NCBI RefSeq assembly: GCF_000260115.1
Contig: NZ_JH651379.1
Coordinates: 930,001-994,000 of the forward strand
Direction: 5' to 3'
DNA from: Galbibacter orientalis DSM 19592
GTDB taxonomy: Bacteria; Bacteroidota; Bacteroidia; Flavobacteriales; Flavobacteriaceae
DNA length: 64,000 nt
This document shows, piece by piece, positions 53,011 through 62,692 of this stretch (position 1 is the first letter of the stretch; every line of letters starts with the position of its first letter). The position numbers and the translations under genes were made by a program. Under the pieces are notes generated by a model. The model was not told the DNA's origin, did not search any database, and saw nothing but the letters and a program-made list of their open reading frames with translations.

Positions 53011-53448
53011 AGTTTCTTCGCCTACTTCTCTTACAGGGACCTCATAAGTAAGATATTGTTTTTCGCCATTATCATCCTCTCCAATATAAAATTTAAAGGT
53101 ATAGGTGTTTCTATATCTTACTTCAAAATCAAAACTATCAGTCCCTTCTGTGTCTGTTAAGGTTTCACAATCGGTTCTATCTAGTACTGTTGCTACTGCA
53201 AAGATAGTACGTTCAGTTTCACCAGTATGATTAAACTCAAAACCATTGTAGATATGGCAATCTGTAGGTCTTAAATAAGTAAAGTCAATTGGGTATACTT
53301 TTCCATACTCGAAATATTCTGGAAAATTAGCGCTTGTAATTTCCATGGTTTCGTAGTAAAAATTTGTTGCATCATCATCCGATAAGTCACAAGAACTAAA
53401 GCTTAGCAAAGTAAAAGTGCAAAGCATTAAAACAAAAAACTTTTTCAT
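52996..53448 (-). CDS. Hypothetical lipoprotein
   Basis: A 150-residue protein. The signal MKKFFVLMLCTFTLLSFSSC has lipobox FSSC. The mature part is acidic (DLSDDDATNF) and contains two Cys pairs in a beta-rich domain. I do not recognise it. Its last four residues (TTSM) and stop codon lie in the hairpin of a dispersed repeat element, so the natural C-terminus may have been longer. It is located between the sigma factor gene and recA on the same strand. Confidence 0.65.
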   Translation of the reverse strand: MKKFFVLMLCTFTLLSFSSCDLSDDDATNFYYETMEITSANFPEYFEYGKVYPIDFTYLRPTDCHIYNGFEFNHTGETERTIFAVATVLDRTDCETLTDTEGTDSFDFEVRYRNTYTFKFYIGEDDNGEKQYLTYEVPVREVGEETTTSM

Positions 53449-53511
53449 TTTTTTATACTAATTTTCTTAGTAGATGCATTTAGGATGAAAGGGTTGCGTT
53501 TTTCTATAAAA

Positions 53512-53541
53512 AAATCCCGAGAAGATAAATTCTCGGGATTT
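53512..53541 (-). terminator. Intrinsic terminator downstream of recA
   Basis: AATCCCGAGAA and TTCTCGGGATT form an 11 bp stem with a GATAAA loop. The A-run on the left gives a T-run on the minus strand. It lies after the repeat element that follows recA. Confidence 0.88.
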
Positions 53542-53545
53542 CCTA

Positions 53546-53660
53546 CCTCATAGAGGGTTTGATTCCTCAAAGCCTATTCTGACTTTACAGAAGGGCTCTG
53601 TATCGAAATGAGGTAAACTTATTTTTATTACATACTTTGAGAACTTATCTCGAAGCAATT
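53546..53660 (+). repeat. Copy of the ~112 bp dispersed REP/MITE-like element
   Basis: CCTCATAGAGGGTTTGATTC at the start, CTCAAAGCCTATTCTGACTT and GAAGGGCTCTGTATCGAAAT in the middle. The terminal hairpin is diverged (GAACTTATCTCGAAGCAATT). It lies between the recA stop and its terminator. Confidence 0.82.
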
Positions 53661-53683
53661 TTTAAAGGTGTTTTACAACAGTA

Positions 53684-54691
53684 TTAGTTATCCATTGCTT
53701 TAATACCTTCTTTTATTTTTCCTTCTAACTCATCTAAAAGTTCAGGGTTATCTTGTAAAATTGTTTTTACAGCGTCACGTCCTTGTCCTAGTTTGGTATC
53801 GCCATAACTAAACCATGAACCACTCTTTTTAATAATTTCGAACTCAACTCCTAAATCTAGAATTTCCCCAACTCGAGAAATCCCTTCTCCATACATAATA
53901 TCAAATTCTGTAGCTTTAAAAGGAGGAGCTACTTTGTTTTTCACCACTTTTACTCTGGTTTTATTACCAGAAGCCCCGCCATCACTATCTTTTATTTGTG
54001 TAGAACGACGAATATCTAACCGAACTGAAGCATAAAACTTTAAGGCATTTCCACCAGTTGTTGTTTCTGGGTTTCCGAACATCACTCCAATTTTCTCACG
54101 AAGCTGGTTGATAAAAATAACCGTACATTTTGTTTTGCTGATACTTGCTGTAAGTTTACGTAGAGCCTGCGACATTAAACGAGCATGAAGTCCCATTTTG
54201 GAATCTCCCATTTCTCCTTCAATTTCACTTTTTGGCGTTAATGCAGCTACAGAATCCACAATTACAATGTCAATAGCTCCTGAACGAATTAAGTTATCGG
54301 CAATTTCCAGAGCTTGCTCTCCATGGTCTGGTTGAGAAATAATTAAATTATCAATATCAACCCCCAATTTTTGTGCATAAAAACGGTCAAAAGCATGCTC
54401 CGCATCTATAAAGGCAGCAATTCCACCAGATTTTTGAGCCTCAGCAATAGCATGTAACGTAAGTGTTGTTTTACCAGAAGATTCTGGTCCGTATATTTCT
54501 ATAACTCTACCTCTTGGATACCCGCCAACACCTAACGCAATATCCAGTCCGATAGACCCTGTTGGAATAGCATCAACATCTTCCACAACACTATCTCCCA
54601 TTTTCATCACCGCTCCCTTACCGTAGGTTTTATCCAACTTGTCTAAAGTGAGCTTTAGTGCTTTTAACTTTGCATCTTTTTCCGAACTCAT
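53684..54691 (-). CDS. recA: Recombinase RecA
   Basis: A 335-residue DNA strand-exchange protein and SOS co-protease. It has Walker [11 protein letters not shown] near 66-75, the [19 protein letters not shown] loop L1 region, [20 protein letters not shown] (loop L2 region) and [20 protein letters not shown] in the C-terminal half. The start ATG at 54691 gives the short N-terminus [12 protein letters not shown]. No recX or SOS box was recognised next to it. Confidence 0.98.
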   Translation of the reverse strand: MSSEKDAKLKALKLTLDKLDKTYGKGAVMKMGDSVVEDVDAIPTGSIGLDIALGVGGYPRGRVIEIYGPESSGKTTLTLHAIAEAQKSGGIAAFIDAEHAFDRFYAQKLGVDIDNLIISQPDHGEQALEIADNLIRSGAIDIVIVDSVAALTPKSEIEGEMGDSKMGLHARLMSQALRKLTASISKTKCTVIFINQLREKIGVMFGNPETTTGGNALKFYASVRLDIRRSTQIKDSDGGASGNKTRVKVVKNKVAPPFKATEFDIMYGEGISRVGEILDLGVEFEIIKKSGSWFSYGDTKLGQGRDAVKTILQDNPELLDELEGKIKEGIKAMDN

Positions 54692-54926
54692 TTCTTTGTA
54701 TTCTTTTGTTTCGTGCTAAAATACTATTTCTTTTTTCAGCATACAATTTGCCACGCAACCTTTTTATTTTTTTCGTATCTAATAAAAAATGGAAGGCTGA
54801 GTAGCCCTAAAATTAATGGGGTTTACCCATTAGTTATTGTTTTGAAGGATAAAATTTTGAATATAGAATATAATTATCAACACAAAGGAAAGATACGTCT
54901 TTTATTTTAACATTATTTGATTTTTT

Positions 54927-55105
54927 ATGGAATATCGCAATGTCTACATATGGAAATCGAATAATCCTGCCATAGCAATTCCTTGCAATGGTAAGATGGA
55001 TGGTGGCTAGCTTCGTTGTTATTGCAATGATGAATATTTTAAATATTTAATAACAACGAATTAGCTAATTAAAGAGTTTCAGTAATTATTGAAGCTCTTT
55101 TTTTT
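54927..55105 (+). ncRNA. Candidate small RNA (or small-ORF transcript) with three hairpins and terminator
   Basis: A strong terminator at 55071-55105 has no annotated gene upstream on its strand. Before it lie hairpin CCATAGCAA/TTGCAATGG (54970-54991, one mismatch) and a 12 bp perfect stem TTCGTTGTTATT/AATAACAACGAA (55012-55060). A 27-codon ORF (ATG at 54927, stop 55008-55010, MEYRNVYIWKSNNPAIAIPC...) overlaps the first hairpin and could be a leader peptide. The 5' end is not defined, and no promoter with both elements was found. Confidence 0.5.
55071..55105 (+). terminator. Orphan intrinsic terminator
   Basis: AAAGAGTTTCA pairs with TGAAGCTCTTT (one G-T pair) around an 8 nt loop, followed by a run of T residues on the plus strand only. 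It ends an unannotated transcript. Confidence 0.85.
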
Positions 55106-55135
55106 GGTATTAAAACGAGAAATTCGAGAGAGAAT

Positions 55136-55790
55136 TGGATAAGTCAGAAGTCGGAAGTTCGAAGCCCGAAGTAAAAAGTTACGCTGTTATGTAGTTACGA
55201 TGTTACAAAGAAAAAAAACTGCTTATTGAACGCTTTTTTATTTAAAGATTGAAAAAGAGAGAAGTCTGGAGTTGAAAGGAAACAAGAGTAAAGAGAAGAG
55301 AATATAGATTTTTCTTGACTCTTGATTCCTGACTCTTGATTGAAAAAGAAAGAAGTTGGAAGTTCGAAGCCCGAAGTAAAAAGTTACGCTGTTATGTAGT
55401 TACGCTGTTACAAAGAAAAAACTGCTTACTGAACATTGAACACTGCATTCTGTCTCCCGACTTCAGACTTCGGTCTTCTGACTTTTTTTCATTTCCTCAT
55501 TTCCAAATTTATAACTTTGTCCCTCTGCCACTTTGAACCTTTGCCACTTTGAGTTGAAAGTAAAAAAGTTAGGCTGTTATGTAGTTACGATGTTACAAAG
55601 AAAAAAAACTGCTTATTGAACATTGAACACTGCATTCTGTCTCCCGACTTCAGACTTCGGTCTTCTGACTTTTTTCATTTCCACATCTTCAAATCCTCAA
55701 ATTGACACATTTACAACTTTGCCACTTTGAGTTATAAAGTTATGGAGTTATGTTGTTACGATGTTTCAGGAAAGTTTTTTTTCTGTCTTC
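55136..55790. repeat. Dispersed AT-rich repeat block, several units (shared with 17.1-17.5 kb)
   Basis: Units near 55145, 55345 and 55555 share CGAAGCCCGAAGTAAAAAGT or TTACGATGTTACAAAGAAAA. Complementary partners (CTCCCGACTTCAGACTTCGG, TCTTCTGAC) occur near 55455 and 55640. AACTTTGTCCCTCTGCCACT and related text recur. The arms are inverted relative to one another, so long hairpins are possible. No ORF above noise. It occupies most of the gap between recA and trhO. Confidence 0.78.
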
Positions 55791-55831
55791 TGTCTCCTGA
55801 ACCCAGATTTCCTCCTAAAATTAAAAATCCT

Positions 55832-55839
55832 TACTTTTG
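55832..55839 (+). promoter_or_regulatory. -7 promoter element for trhO
   Basis: TACTTTTG fits the TAnnTTTG consensus, 48 bp before the trhO start codon. Confidence 0.55.
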
Positions 55840-55887
55840 CAAAAATATTAATGAAACAAATTCTTTAACTTAAAAAATTGGTATAGC

Positions 55888-56919
55888 ATGCAACTGTACA
55901 ATAAATTAAGCGCAGAAGAAAGAGCGGCACTTATTGAAGAAGCCGGAAAAGAGCGCCTTACAATTTCTTTCTATAAATACGCTAAAATTGGAAATCCACA
56001 AATCCTTAGAAATCATTTGTTCTTAGCTTGGGACGAATTGGAGGTGTTAGGAAGAATTTATGTGGCAAAAGAAGGGATTAACGCACAATTATCGGTTCCT
56101 GCAGAATTATTTAACGACTTTAAAAAACATTTAGATTCGATTTCTTTTTTAGAAAACGTACGTCTTAATATAGCTATTGAGCATGATGACTTTGCTTTTT
56201 TAAAGCTAAAAGTTAAAGTGCGTGATAAAATTGTAGCAGATGGGTTGAATGACGATGCTTTTGATGTTACCAACAAAGGAATTCATGTAGATGCGGCTAC
56301 TTTTAACGAGCTTATAGAAGATCCAAATACTGTTTTGGTGGATATGCGTAATCATTACGAAAGTGAAATAGGTCATTTTAAAAACGCCATTACACCAGAT
56401 GTAGATACTTTTAGAGATTCTTTGCCAATTATAGAAGAAGATTTAAAAGAGCATAAAGAAGATAAAAACCTTGTAATGTATTGTACAGGAGGGATTAGAT
56501 GTGAGAAAGCTAGTGCTTATTACAAACATAAAGGGTTTAAAAATGTTTTTCAGTTGGAAGGCGGAATTATTAATTACGTACGTCAAATAGAAGCCAGTAA
56601 GCTTGAAAATAAATTTATTGGGAAGAACTTTGTTTTTGATGAACGCCGTTCAGAAAGAATTAGTGAAGATATTATAGCACATTGTCATCAATGTGGAAAA
56701 GCTTGTGATACACATGTAAATTGTGCGAACGAAGCGTGCCATTTATTGTTTATTCAATGTGAAGAATGTGCAGCAAAGATGAATAATTGTTGCTCAACAG
56801 ATTGTATGGATATTGTAGCTTTACCTTATGAAGAGCAAAAAGCGCTTAGAAAAGGAAAAGCAGTAAGCAATTTAATTTTTAAGAAAGGAAGATCGGAAGT
56901 GCTAAAGTTTAAAGAATAG
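55888..56919 (+). CDS. trhO: tRNA uridine(34) hydroxylase TrhO (rhodanese-like)
   Basis: A 343-residue protein of the UPF0176/YceA family that introduces 5-hydroxyuridine at position 34 of certain tRNAs. The N-terminal acylphosphatase-like part (GRIYVAKEGINAQLSVPAEL) is followed by a rhodanese domain with the active-site loop CTGGIRCEKASA near residue 198. The C-terminal cysteine-rich tail (CHQCGKACDTHVNCANEACH) may bind metal. Start and length match the family. Confidence 0.94.
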   Translation: MQLYNKLSAEERAALIEEAGKERLTISFYKYAKIGNPQILRNHLFLAWDELEVLGRIYVAKEGINAQLSVPAELFNDFKKHLDSISFLENVRLNIAIEHDDFAFLKLKVKVRDKIVADGLNDDAFDVTNKGIHVDAATFNELIEDPNTVLVDMRNHYESEIGHFKNAITPDVDTFRDSLPIIEEDLKEHKEDKNLVMYCTGGIRCEKASAYYKHKGFKNVFQLEGGIINYVRQIEASKLENKFIGKNFVFDERRSERISEDIIAHCHQCGKACDTHVNCANEACHLLFIQCEECAAKMNNCCSTDCMDIVALPYEEQKALRKGKAVSNLIFKKGRSEVLKFKE

Positions 56920-57111
56920 CATAAGATTTTTCTTATATTTAGTTTTCTATTTCTGCTGAATTTTAAATTTTAAGATTGTAGAAATTTTAAACAGACTAAA
57001 AATAGTATCTTTACGTATTGAACTGGTTAAAAACTAGTTTATAAGTGAAGTATTTATGAACCTTAACCGAAGTACTTTTAAGGAAGTTTCTTCGGTTCAA
57101 TATATAAAATT

Positions 57112-58281
57112 ATGGGATGTAGCAGTTGTTCAACCGGTAAGGATGGGCAACCACGTGGGTGTAAGAATAACGGTACTTGCGGAACAGATGGTTGTAATAA
57201 ACTTACCGTTTTTGATTGGCTTTCTAATATGTCGCTACCCAATGGCCATGAGCCTTTTGATTGTGTCGAAGTTAGATTCAAAAATAGTAGAAAAGAGTTT
57301 TTCAGAAATAAAGAAAATTTAACCCTTTCCATCGGAGATGTGGTGGCTACAGAGTCTTCTCCAGGGCACGATGTTGGTGTTGTAACGCTTGTTGGAGAGT
57401 TGGTTAAAGTACAAATGAAAAAGAAAAAAGTAGATTTTAAAGATGAAAATCTACCAAAAATCTATAGAAAAGCCTCACAAAAAGATATTGATATTTGGCA
57501 AGCGGCAAGAGACCGTGAAGCAGCAGTTCAAAAGAAATCTCGAGAATTAGCGATTAGTCTTCAACTACAAATGAAAATCTCGGATGTAGAATTTCAAGGA
57601 GATGGTTCTAAAGCTACTTTTTATTATACTGCCGAAGAACGCGTAGATTTCCGTCAGCTTATAAAAGATATGGCACGCGCTTTTAGTACTCGTATTGAAA
57701 TGCGTCAAATAGGATACCGACAAGAAGCTGCCAGACTTGGTGGAATTGGTTCTTGTGGGAGAGAGTTGTGCTGTTCTACTTGGTTAACAGATTTTAGATC
57801 GGTAAATACAGCTTCGGCTCGCTACCAACAGCTTTCTTTAAATCCGCAAAAGTTAGCAGGACAATGTGGAAAACTTAAATGTTGTTTAAATTATGAGCTC
57901 GATGCTTATTTAGACGCTTTAAACGATTTCCCTAGTCAGGAGCAACGACTTAAAACTGAAAAAGGAGAAGCTGTTTGTCAGAAAATAGACATTTTTAAGC
58001 AACTTATGTGGTTTTGTTACGAAGGGCAATGGGCAAATTGGTTTGTATTAACTACAGATCAGGTAAGAGAAATCATCAGTCTTAATAAAAAGAAACAACC
58101 TGTTGCTGGACTTGAAGAATATGCACTTGATTTAACTGCAGATACTAAAACAGAGTTTGAGAACGTTGTAGGACAAGATAGTTTAACACGTTTTGATAAG
58201 CCTAAAGCATCTAAAGGGCGTAGCAAAAATAAAAAAAGACGTACTAACAACAATAGAAGGAAAAGGTCTAATAATGCATAA
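57112..58281 (+). CDS. ricT: PSP1/RicT-family regulator
   Basis: A 389-residue PSP1-domain protein. The Cys-rich N-terminus (C3, C6, C17, C23, C28) is followed by the PSP1 domain at about 70-270 (TESSPGHDVGVVTLVGELVK) and the conserved CGRELCCSTW and CGKLKCCLNYE motifs. In Bacillus, RicT is part of an iron-sulfur complex affecting RNase Y processing. The role in Bacteroidota is not established, and the symbol is by homology only. The basic C-terminal tail (GRSKNKKRRTNNNRRKRSN) could bind RNA. Its stop overlaps the start of gldH by 8 bp. Confidence 0.85.
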   Translation: MGCSSCSTGKDGQPRGCKNNGTCGTDGCNKLTVFDWLSNMSLPNGHEPFDCVEVRFKNSRKEFFRNKENLTLSIGDVVATESSPGHDVGVVTLVGELVKVQMKKKKVDFKDENLPKIYRKASQKDIDIWQAARDREAAVQKKSRELAISLQLQMKISDVEFQGDGSKATFYYTAEERVDFRQLIKDMARAFSTRIEMRQIGYRQEAARLGGIGSCGRELCCSTWLTDFRSVNTASARYQQLSLNPQKLAGQCGKLKCCLNYELDAYLDALNDFPSQEQRLKTEKGEAVCQKIDIFKQLMWFCYEGQWANWFVLTTDQVREIISLNKKKQPVAGLEEYALDLTADTKTEFENVVGQDSLTRFDKPKASKGRSKNKKRRTNNNRRKRSNNA

Positions 58282-58765
58282 GCGACTTGTTTTTTTAAGT
58301 CTTATGGCTTTAATGTTTGTAGCTTGTAGTTCCGATGCGAATGTTTTTGGAGAATATAAGCCTATTAAAAATGGATGGGATAAGAATGAAAAAGTCTCTT
58401 TTGAGTTTCAACCTAAAGATACATTAAATGCTTATAATCTTTTTATCAATCTAAGAAACGACGATAGTTATAAGTTTAGTAATTTATACCTAATAGTTAA
58501 TTTAGATTTTCCAGGAGGAAAAACTGTTTCCGATACTTTGGAATATGAGATGGCAAAACCTAGTGGGGAGTGGCTTGGTAAAGGATTTTCCTCTTTAAAG
58601 GAAAGTAAGCTTTATTACAAAGAAAATGTTGTTTTCCCTACTATGGGAACTTATAATATTGCAATTGAACATGCAATGCGAAAAAATGGAACTGTAGAAG
58701 GAATAACATCCTTAAAGGGAATTACAGACGTAGGTATAAGTATAGAAAAATCAGCTGAAAAATAA
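58274..58765 (+). CDS. gldH: Gliding motility lipoprotein GldH
   Basis: A 163-residue lipoprotein. The signal HKRLVFLSLMALMFVACSSD has lipobox FVAC. The mature part (NLFINLRNDDSYKFSNLYLI, LDFPGGKTVSDTLEYEMAKP, KPSGEWLGKGFSS) matches GldH, needed for gliding in Flavobacterium. The ATG at 58274 overlaps the ricT-like stop. An upstream frame from 58193 lies inside ricT. pbp1A follows 1 bp later. Together with sprE it places the strain among organisms with gliding/type IX machinery. Confidence 0.9.
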   Translation: MHKRLVFLSLMALMFVACSSDANVFGEYKPIKNGWDKNEKVSFEFQPKDTLNAYNLFINLRNDDSYKFSNLYLIVNLDFPGGKTVSDTLEYEMAKPSGEWLGKGFSSLKESKLYYKENVVFPTMGTYNIAIEHAMRKNGTVEGITSLKGITDVGISIEKSAEK

Positions 58766-58766
58766 A

Positions 58767-61112
58767 ATGGCAAAGAAAGTATCAAACAAAAAAGCTAAAA
58801 GTAAAAATCAAGGTTTTAGAAAATATATCTTATGGTTTTGGCGACTCTTCGCAGCAGGAATTCTCTTTGTAGTACTTATATTTTTACTAGCCTCTTGGGG
58901 AGTTTTTGGGAAATTACCTTCATTTGAAATATTAGAGAACCCACAAACAAACTTAGCTTCAGAAATTATATCTTCAGACGGAAAAACCTTAGGAAAATAT
59001 TATTTAAATGATAATAGAACGCCTGTTGATTTTGAAGAATTGCCTAAACATTTAGTAAATGCTTTAATTGCTACTGAAGATGAACGTTATTACGATCATT
59101 CGGGGATTGATGCTTGGGGAACACTTCGTGCTGCTGTGTTTTTAGGAACTCGAGGTGGAGCAAGTACAATTTCTCAGCAGTTAGCAAAACAGTTGTTTAC
59201 CGAGCAGGTTTCTTCAAATATTGTTGAACGGATTATTCAGAAAATTAAAGAATGGATTATTGCTATTCAACTAGAAAAACAATATACCAAAGAAGAAATT
59301 ATTGCCATGTATTTCAATATTTACGATTTTGGTAATAATGCTGATGGTATTCGTTCTGCAGCACGTATTTATTTTGGAGAAGAACCTTCAAACTTAAATG
59401 TAGAGCAATCTGCAATGCTGGTTGGAATGTTTAAAAATTCATCGCTTTACAACCCTAGAAGAAATCCTGTTGGGGTAGAGAATAGACGAAATGTAGTGTT
59501 GAATCAGATGTTTAAAAATGAATTTTTAAATGAACAAGAACGCGATTCTCTTGCTGCAATTCCTTTAGAAATAGATTACCATCCAGAATCTCACCGAGAA
59601 GGGATAGCTACGTACTTTAGAGAGTATTTAAGAGATTGGTTGAAGCAGTGGACTGCCGATGAAGATAATTACCGACCTGATGGCGAGAAATACAATATCT
59701 ATCTTGATGGGTTAAAAATATTTACAACCATAGATTCTAGAATGCAAGCCAATGCAGAAGAGGCGGTAAGTGAGCATATGAAACGTTTGCAAGCGGAATT
59801 TTTTGTGCAAAATACAGACAAGCGTAATCCAACAGCGCCATTTTTAGATGTAACTCCTGAGGAAACCCAACGAATTTATAACCGTTCGATGCGTCAGTCA
59901 GAGCGTTGGAGACGTATGAGAGATGTTCTTAAAAAACCTGAAAAAGAAATCATAGCTTCCTTCAAGAAAAAAATTCCAATGGAAGTTTTTACTTGGCAGG
60001 GAGAAAAAGATACGGTAATGTCTCCTTTAGATTCTATAAGGTATTATAAATATTTCTTGCGTACTGGAATGATGTCGATGGAGCCACAATCTGGTCATGT
60101 TAAAGCATGGGTTGGAGGAATTAACTACAAACACTTTCAATACGATCAAGTAAAACAAGGTCGCCGTCAAGCGGGTTCTACTTTTAAGCCTTTTGTATAT
60201 GCAACTGCTATAGACCAATTGCATTTATCGCCTTGTGATGAGTTTCCAGATATTTATACCTGCATCGAAGCTAATAAATACGGGAATATTTTACCATGGT
60301 GTCCTAAAAATTCCGATGGTAAGTATTCTGGAGATATGTACACCTTAAAGTATGCTTTGGCAAATTCTGTCAATACAATTACTGCTAGGTTAATGGATAA
60401 AGTAGGACCACAACCAGTGGTTAATCTTATTAAACGTATGGGGGTTGAAGCGGAAATTTTACCAGTGCCTTCTATTGCTTTAGGAACTCCAGATATTTCG
60501 GTTTATGAAATGGTAGGTGCCTTTGGAACTTTTGCAAATCAAGGGGTGTATGTTAAGCCAGTTATGATTACTCGTATTGAAGATAAAAATGGAACAGTTT
60601 TATATGAATCGGTTCCAGAAACTAGAGATGTACTAAGTAAAGATGTTGCTTATACTACCGTAAAATTAATGGAAGGAGTAACAGAATCGGGTTCTGGAGC
60701 AAGGTTAAGAGGAACTTGGCGTAAAGATATACAAGTTTATAAAGAGATTATTACGGGGTATCCATACGATTTAAAAAATCCTATTGCTGGAAAAACTGGA
60801 ACAACTCAAAATAATTCCGATGGTTGGTTTATGGGAATGGTGCCAAACTTAGTAACTGGAGTATGGGTAGGTGGAGAAGATAGATCAACGCATTTTAAAA
60901 GTATAACCTACGGGCAAGGAGCAAGTATGGCATTGCCTATTTGGGGACTTTACATGAAAAAATGTTATGCGGATGAAGATTTAGGAATTTCTACTGCTGC
61001 ATTTGAGAGACCAGAAGATTTAAGTATCCGTGTGGATTGTGATGAACCAGCAGAGGCAGATCAAGATTCTATTAAAGTAGATTATAATGAGGGGGTAAAT
61101 ATCGATTTTTAA
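58767..61112 (+). CDS. mrcA: Penicillin-binding protein 1A (bifunctional transglycosylase/transpeptidase)
   Basis: A 781-residue class A PBP that polymerises and cross-links peptidoglycan in the periplasm. A membrane anchor lies near 22-48 (YILWFWRLFAAGILFVVLIF). GT51 motifs are IATEDERYYDHSGID and GGASTISQQLAKQLF near 85-140. Transpeptidase motifs are the active-site SxxK in GSTFKPFVYA near 470, SVN in LANSVNTI, and KTGTTQNNSDGW near 680. It starts 1 bp after the gldH stop. Confidence 0.95.
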   Translation: MAKKVSNKKAKSKNQGFRKYILWFWRLFAAGILFVVLIFLLASWGVFGKLPSFEILENPQTNLASEIISSDGKTLGKYYLNDNRTPVDFEELPKHLVNALIATEDERYYDHSGIDAWGTLRAAVFLGTRGGASTISQQLAKQLFTEQVSSNIVERIIQKIKEWIIAIQLEKQYTKEEIIAMYFNIYDFGNNADGIRSAARIYFGEEPSNLNVEQSAMLVGMFKNSSLYNPRRNPVGVENRRNVVLNQMFKNEFLNEQERDSLAAIPLEIDYHPESHREGIATYFREYLRDWLKQWTADEDNYRPDGEKYNIYLDGLKIFTTIDSRMQANAEEAVSEHMKRLQAEFFVQNTDKRNPTAPFLDVTPEETQRIYNRSMRQSERWRRMRDVLKKPEKEIIASFKKKIPMEVFTWQGEKDTVMSPLDSIRYYKYFLRTGMMSMEPQSGHVKAWVGGINYKHFQYDQVKQGRRQAGSTFKPFVYATAIDQLHLSPCDEFPDIYTCIEANKYGNILPWCPKNSDGKYSGDMYTLKYALANSVNTITARLMDKVGPQPVVNLIKRMGVEAEILPVPSIALGTPDISVYEMVGAFGTFANQGVYVKPVMITRIEDKNGTVLYESVPETRDVLSKDVAYTTVKLMEGVTESGSGARLRGTWRKDIQVYKEIITGYPYDLKNPIAGKTGTTQNNSDGWFMGMVPNLVTGVWVGGEDRSTHFKSITYGQGASMALPIWGLYMKKCYADEDLGISTAAFERPEDLSIRVDCDEPAEADQDSIKVDYNEGVNIDF

Positions 61113-61147
61113 TCCCCTCTAGGAATAGCTTTATAACACAAATTCTA

Positions 61148-61687
61148 ATGAAGGCATTATTAATAGTAGATGTTCAAAACGACTTTTGTACTGGCGGAGT
61201 TTTGGCTGCAAAAGGCGGGGAAGAAGTAGCTCCAATTATTAATAAAATAGCTCCAAATTTTGATTTGGTAATTGCTTCTAAAGATTGGCATCCTATTAAA
61301 ACAAAACATTTTGATAAGTGGCCGCCACATTGTGTGCAAGAAACGCATGGAGCAGAATTTCATTCCGATTTAAACACAGCAAATATTGATTTAGTTGCTT
61401 TAAAAGGAACGGGTACTATAGACGATGGCTATTCTGCTTTTGAAGCTACTAATATTAATCTTATCTCTTTTTTAAAACAAAATAAAATTACCGAGCTCTA
61501 TGTAAGCGGTATTGCAACCGATTATTGTGTGTTGTCTTCTGCATTGGATTCGGTTAAAGAAGGATTTAAAACCTTTGTTGTAACAGATGCTATACGCGGG
61601 GTTAATGTTAATCCAAACGATTCGGAAATAGCGCTACAGCAAATGAAAGAAGCTGGATGTATTTTAATTGCTTCTGAAGAGATTTAG
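61148..61687 (+). CDS. pncA: Nicotinamidase (isochorismatase-like)
   Basis: A 179-residue enzyme hydrolysing nicotinamide to nicotinate in NAD recycling. It has the catalytic Asp in LLIVDVQNDFCTGG, the ASKDWHP motif with the metal-binding His, and the catalytic Cys in SGIATDYCVLSSALD. The length is slightly short for the family but all catalytic residues are visible. It is 35 bp after mrcA. Confidence 0.93.
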   Translation: MKALLIVDVQNDFCTGGVLAAKGGEEVAPIINKIAPNFDLVIASKDWHPIKTKHFDKWPPHCVQETHGAEFHSDLNTANIDLVALKGTGTIDDGYSAFEATNINLISFLKQNKITELYVSGIATDYCVLSSALDSVKEGFKTFVVTDAIRGVNVNPNDSEIALQQMKEAGCILIASEEI

Positions 61688-61729
61688 GGGTATTAGTTTA
61701 TATGATTTTTTTCTAGAAGCATATTTTAA

Positions 61730-61850
61730 TCCCTTATAGAGGGTCTAATTCTCCAATTCCTGCCCTGAGTTTAACTAAGGAATGGCTTTGCGTCGAAATA
61801 AGTTAAATTTGTTTCCTTAGAATACCTTGCGGGCTTGCCCCGAGGTAGTT
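61730..61850 (+). repeat. Copy of the ~112 bp dispersed REP/MITE-like element
   Basis: It starts with CCCTTATAGAGGGTCTAATT, continues with CCTGCCCTGAGTTTAACTAA and GCGTCGAAATAAGTTAAATT, and ends with ACCTTGCGGGCTTGCCCCGA followed by GGTAGTT. It is one of the best conserved copies. It fills much of the 279 bp gap between pncA and scoA. Confidence 0.87.
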
Positions 61851-61966
61851 AATTACTTTCAATTTTTCGATACAAGAATTGGTCAATTCAATATTATTCA
61901 CACATTATTAAAATATAATTTCTATTTTCTTGAAATATTCGTAATTTTCATCTAAAATATTACGAA

Positions 61967-62668
61967 ATGATTAATAAGAAAGAAACATCTGTAGATGAAG
62001 CGCTTCAAGGAGTAAAAGACAACATGACTTTTTTGCTTGGAGGGTTTGGACTTTGTGGAATTCCTGAAAATAGCATTAATAAATTGGTAGCGTTGAATGT
62101 AAAAAATTTAACGTGTGTTTCTAATAATGCTGGGGTCGATGATTTTGGTCTCGGACTGTTACTTCAAAAAAGACAAATTAAGAAGATGATTTCTTCCTAT
62201 GTTGGAGAAAATGATGAGTTTGAACGTCAAATGTTGAGTGGGGAGTTGGAAGTAGAGCTTATTCCGCAGGGAACTTTGGCAGAAAGATGTCGTGCTGCCC
62301 AAGCTGGAATTCCTGCTTTTTATACTCCAGCAGGTTATGGTACCGAAGTAGGAGAGGGGAAAGAAAGCAGAGTTTTTAATGGGAAACCCCATATTTTGGA
62401 ACATGCTTTTGAAGCTGATTTTTCTTTTGTTAAAGCGTGGAAAGGAGATGAAGCTGGAAATTTAATCTTTAAAGGAACCGCTCGCAATTTCAATCCTGTT
62501 ATGTGTGGTGCTGCAAAAATTACCGTTGCTGAGGTTGAAGAGCTTTTGCCAGCAGGAAGTCTGAATCCTAATGAAATACATATCCCCGGAATTTTTGTAC
62601 AACGTATTTTTAAAGGTGAAAAATATGAAAAACGGATTGAACAATTAACTGTTAGGAAGAAAGAATAA
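61967..62668 (+). CDS. scoA: 3-oxoacid CoA-transferase subunit A
   Basis: The alpha subunit of succinyl-CoA:3-oxoacid CoA-transferase, which activates acetoacetate or other ketoacids. It is 233 residues with the glycine-rich [20 protein letters not shown] near 20-40, [40 protein letters not shown] and [20 protein letters not shown]. The beta subunit lies 420 bp downstream, separated by a four-helix-bundle gene, although the two are usually adjacent. Confidence 0.94.
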   Translation: MINKKETSVDEALQGVKDNMTFLLGGFGLCGIPENSINKLVALNVKNLTCVSNNAGVDDFGLGLLLQKRQIKKMISSYVGENDEFERQMLSGELEVELIPQGTLAERCRAAQAGIPAFYTPAGYGTEVGEGKESRVFNGKPHILEHAFEADFSFVKAWKGDEAGNLIFKGTARNFNPVMCGAAKITVAEVEELLPAGSLNPNEIHIPGIFVQRIFKGEKYEKRIEQLTVRKKE

Positions 62669-62692
62669 ATTTTATAATTTGAAAATTTGAAA

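Noticed and set aside
55336-55536. Small ORF in the 55 kb repeat block
   Set aside because: It is composed of the repeat text (GAAGTTGGAAGTTCGAAG and similar) without a ribosome-binding context or protein-like composition.
57056-57322. Separate small protein in another frame before the ricT-like gene
   Set aside because: It overlaps the Cys-rich start of the PSP1-family frame, whose motifs are clear. The alternative frame has no recognisable features.
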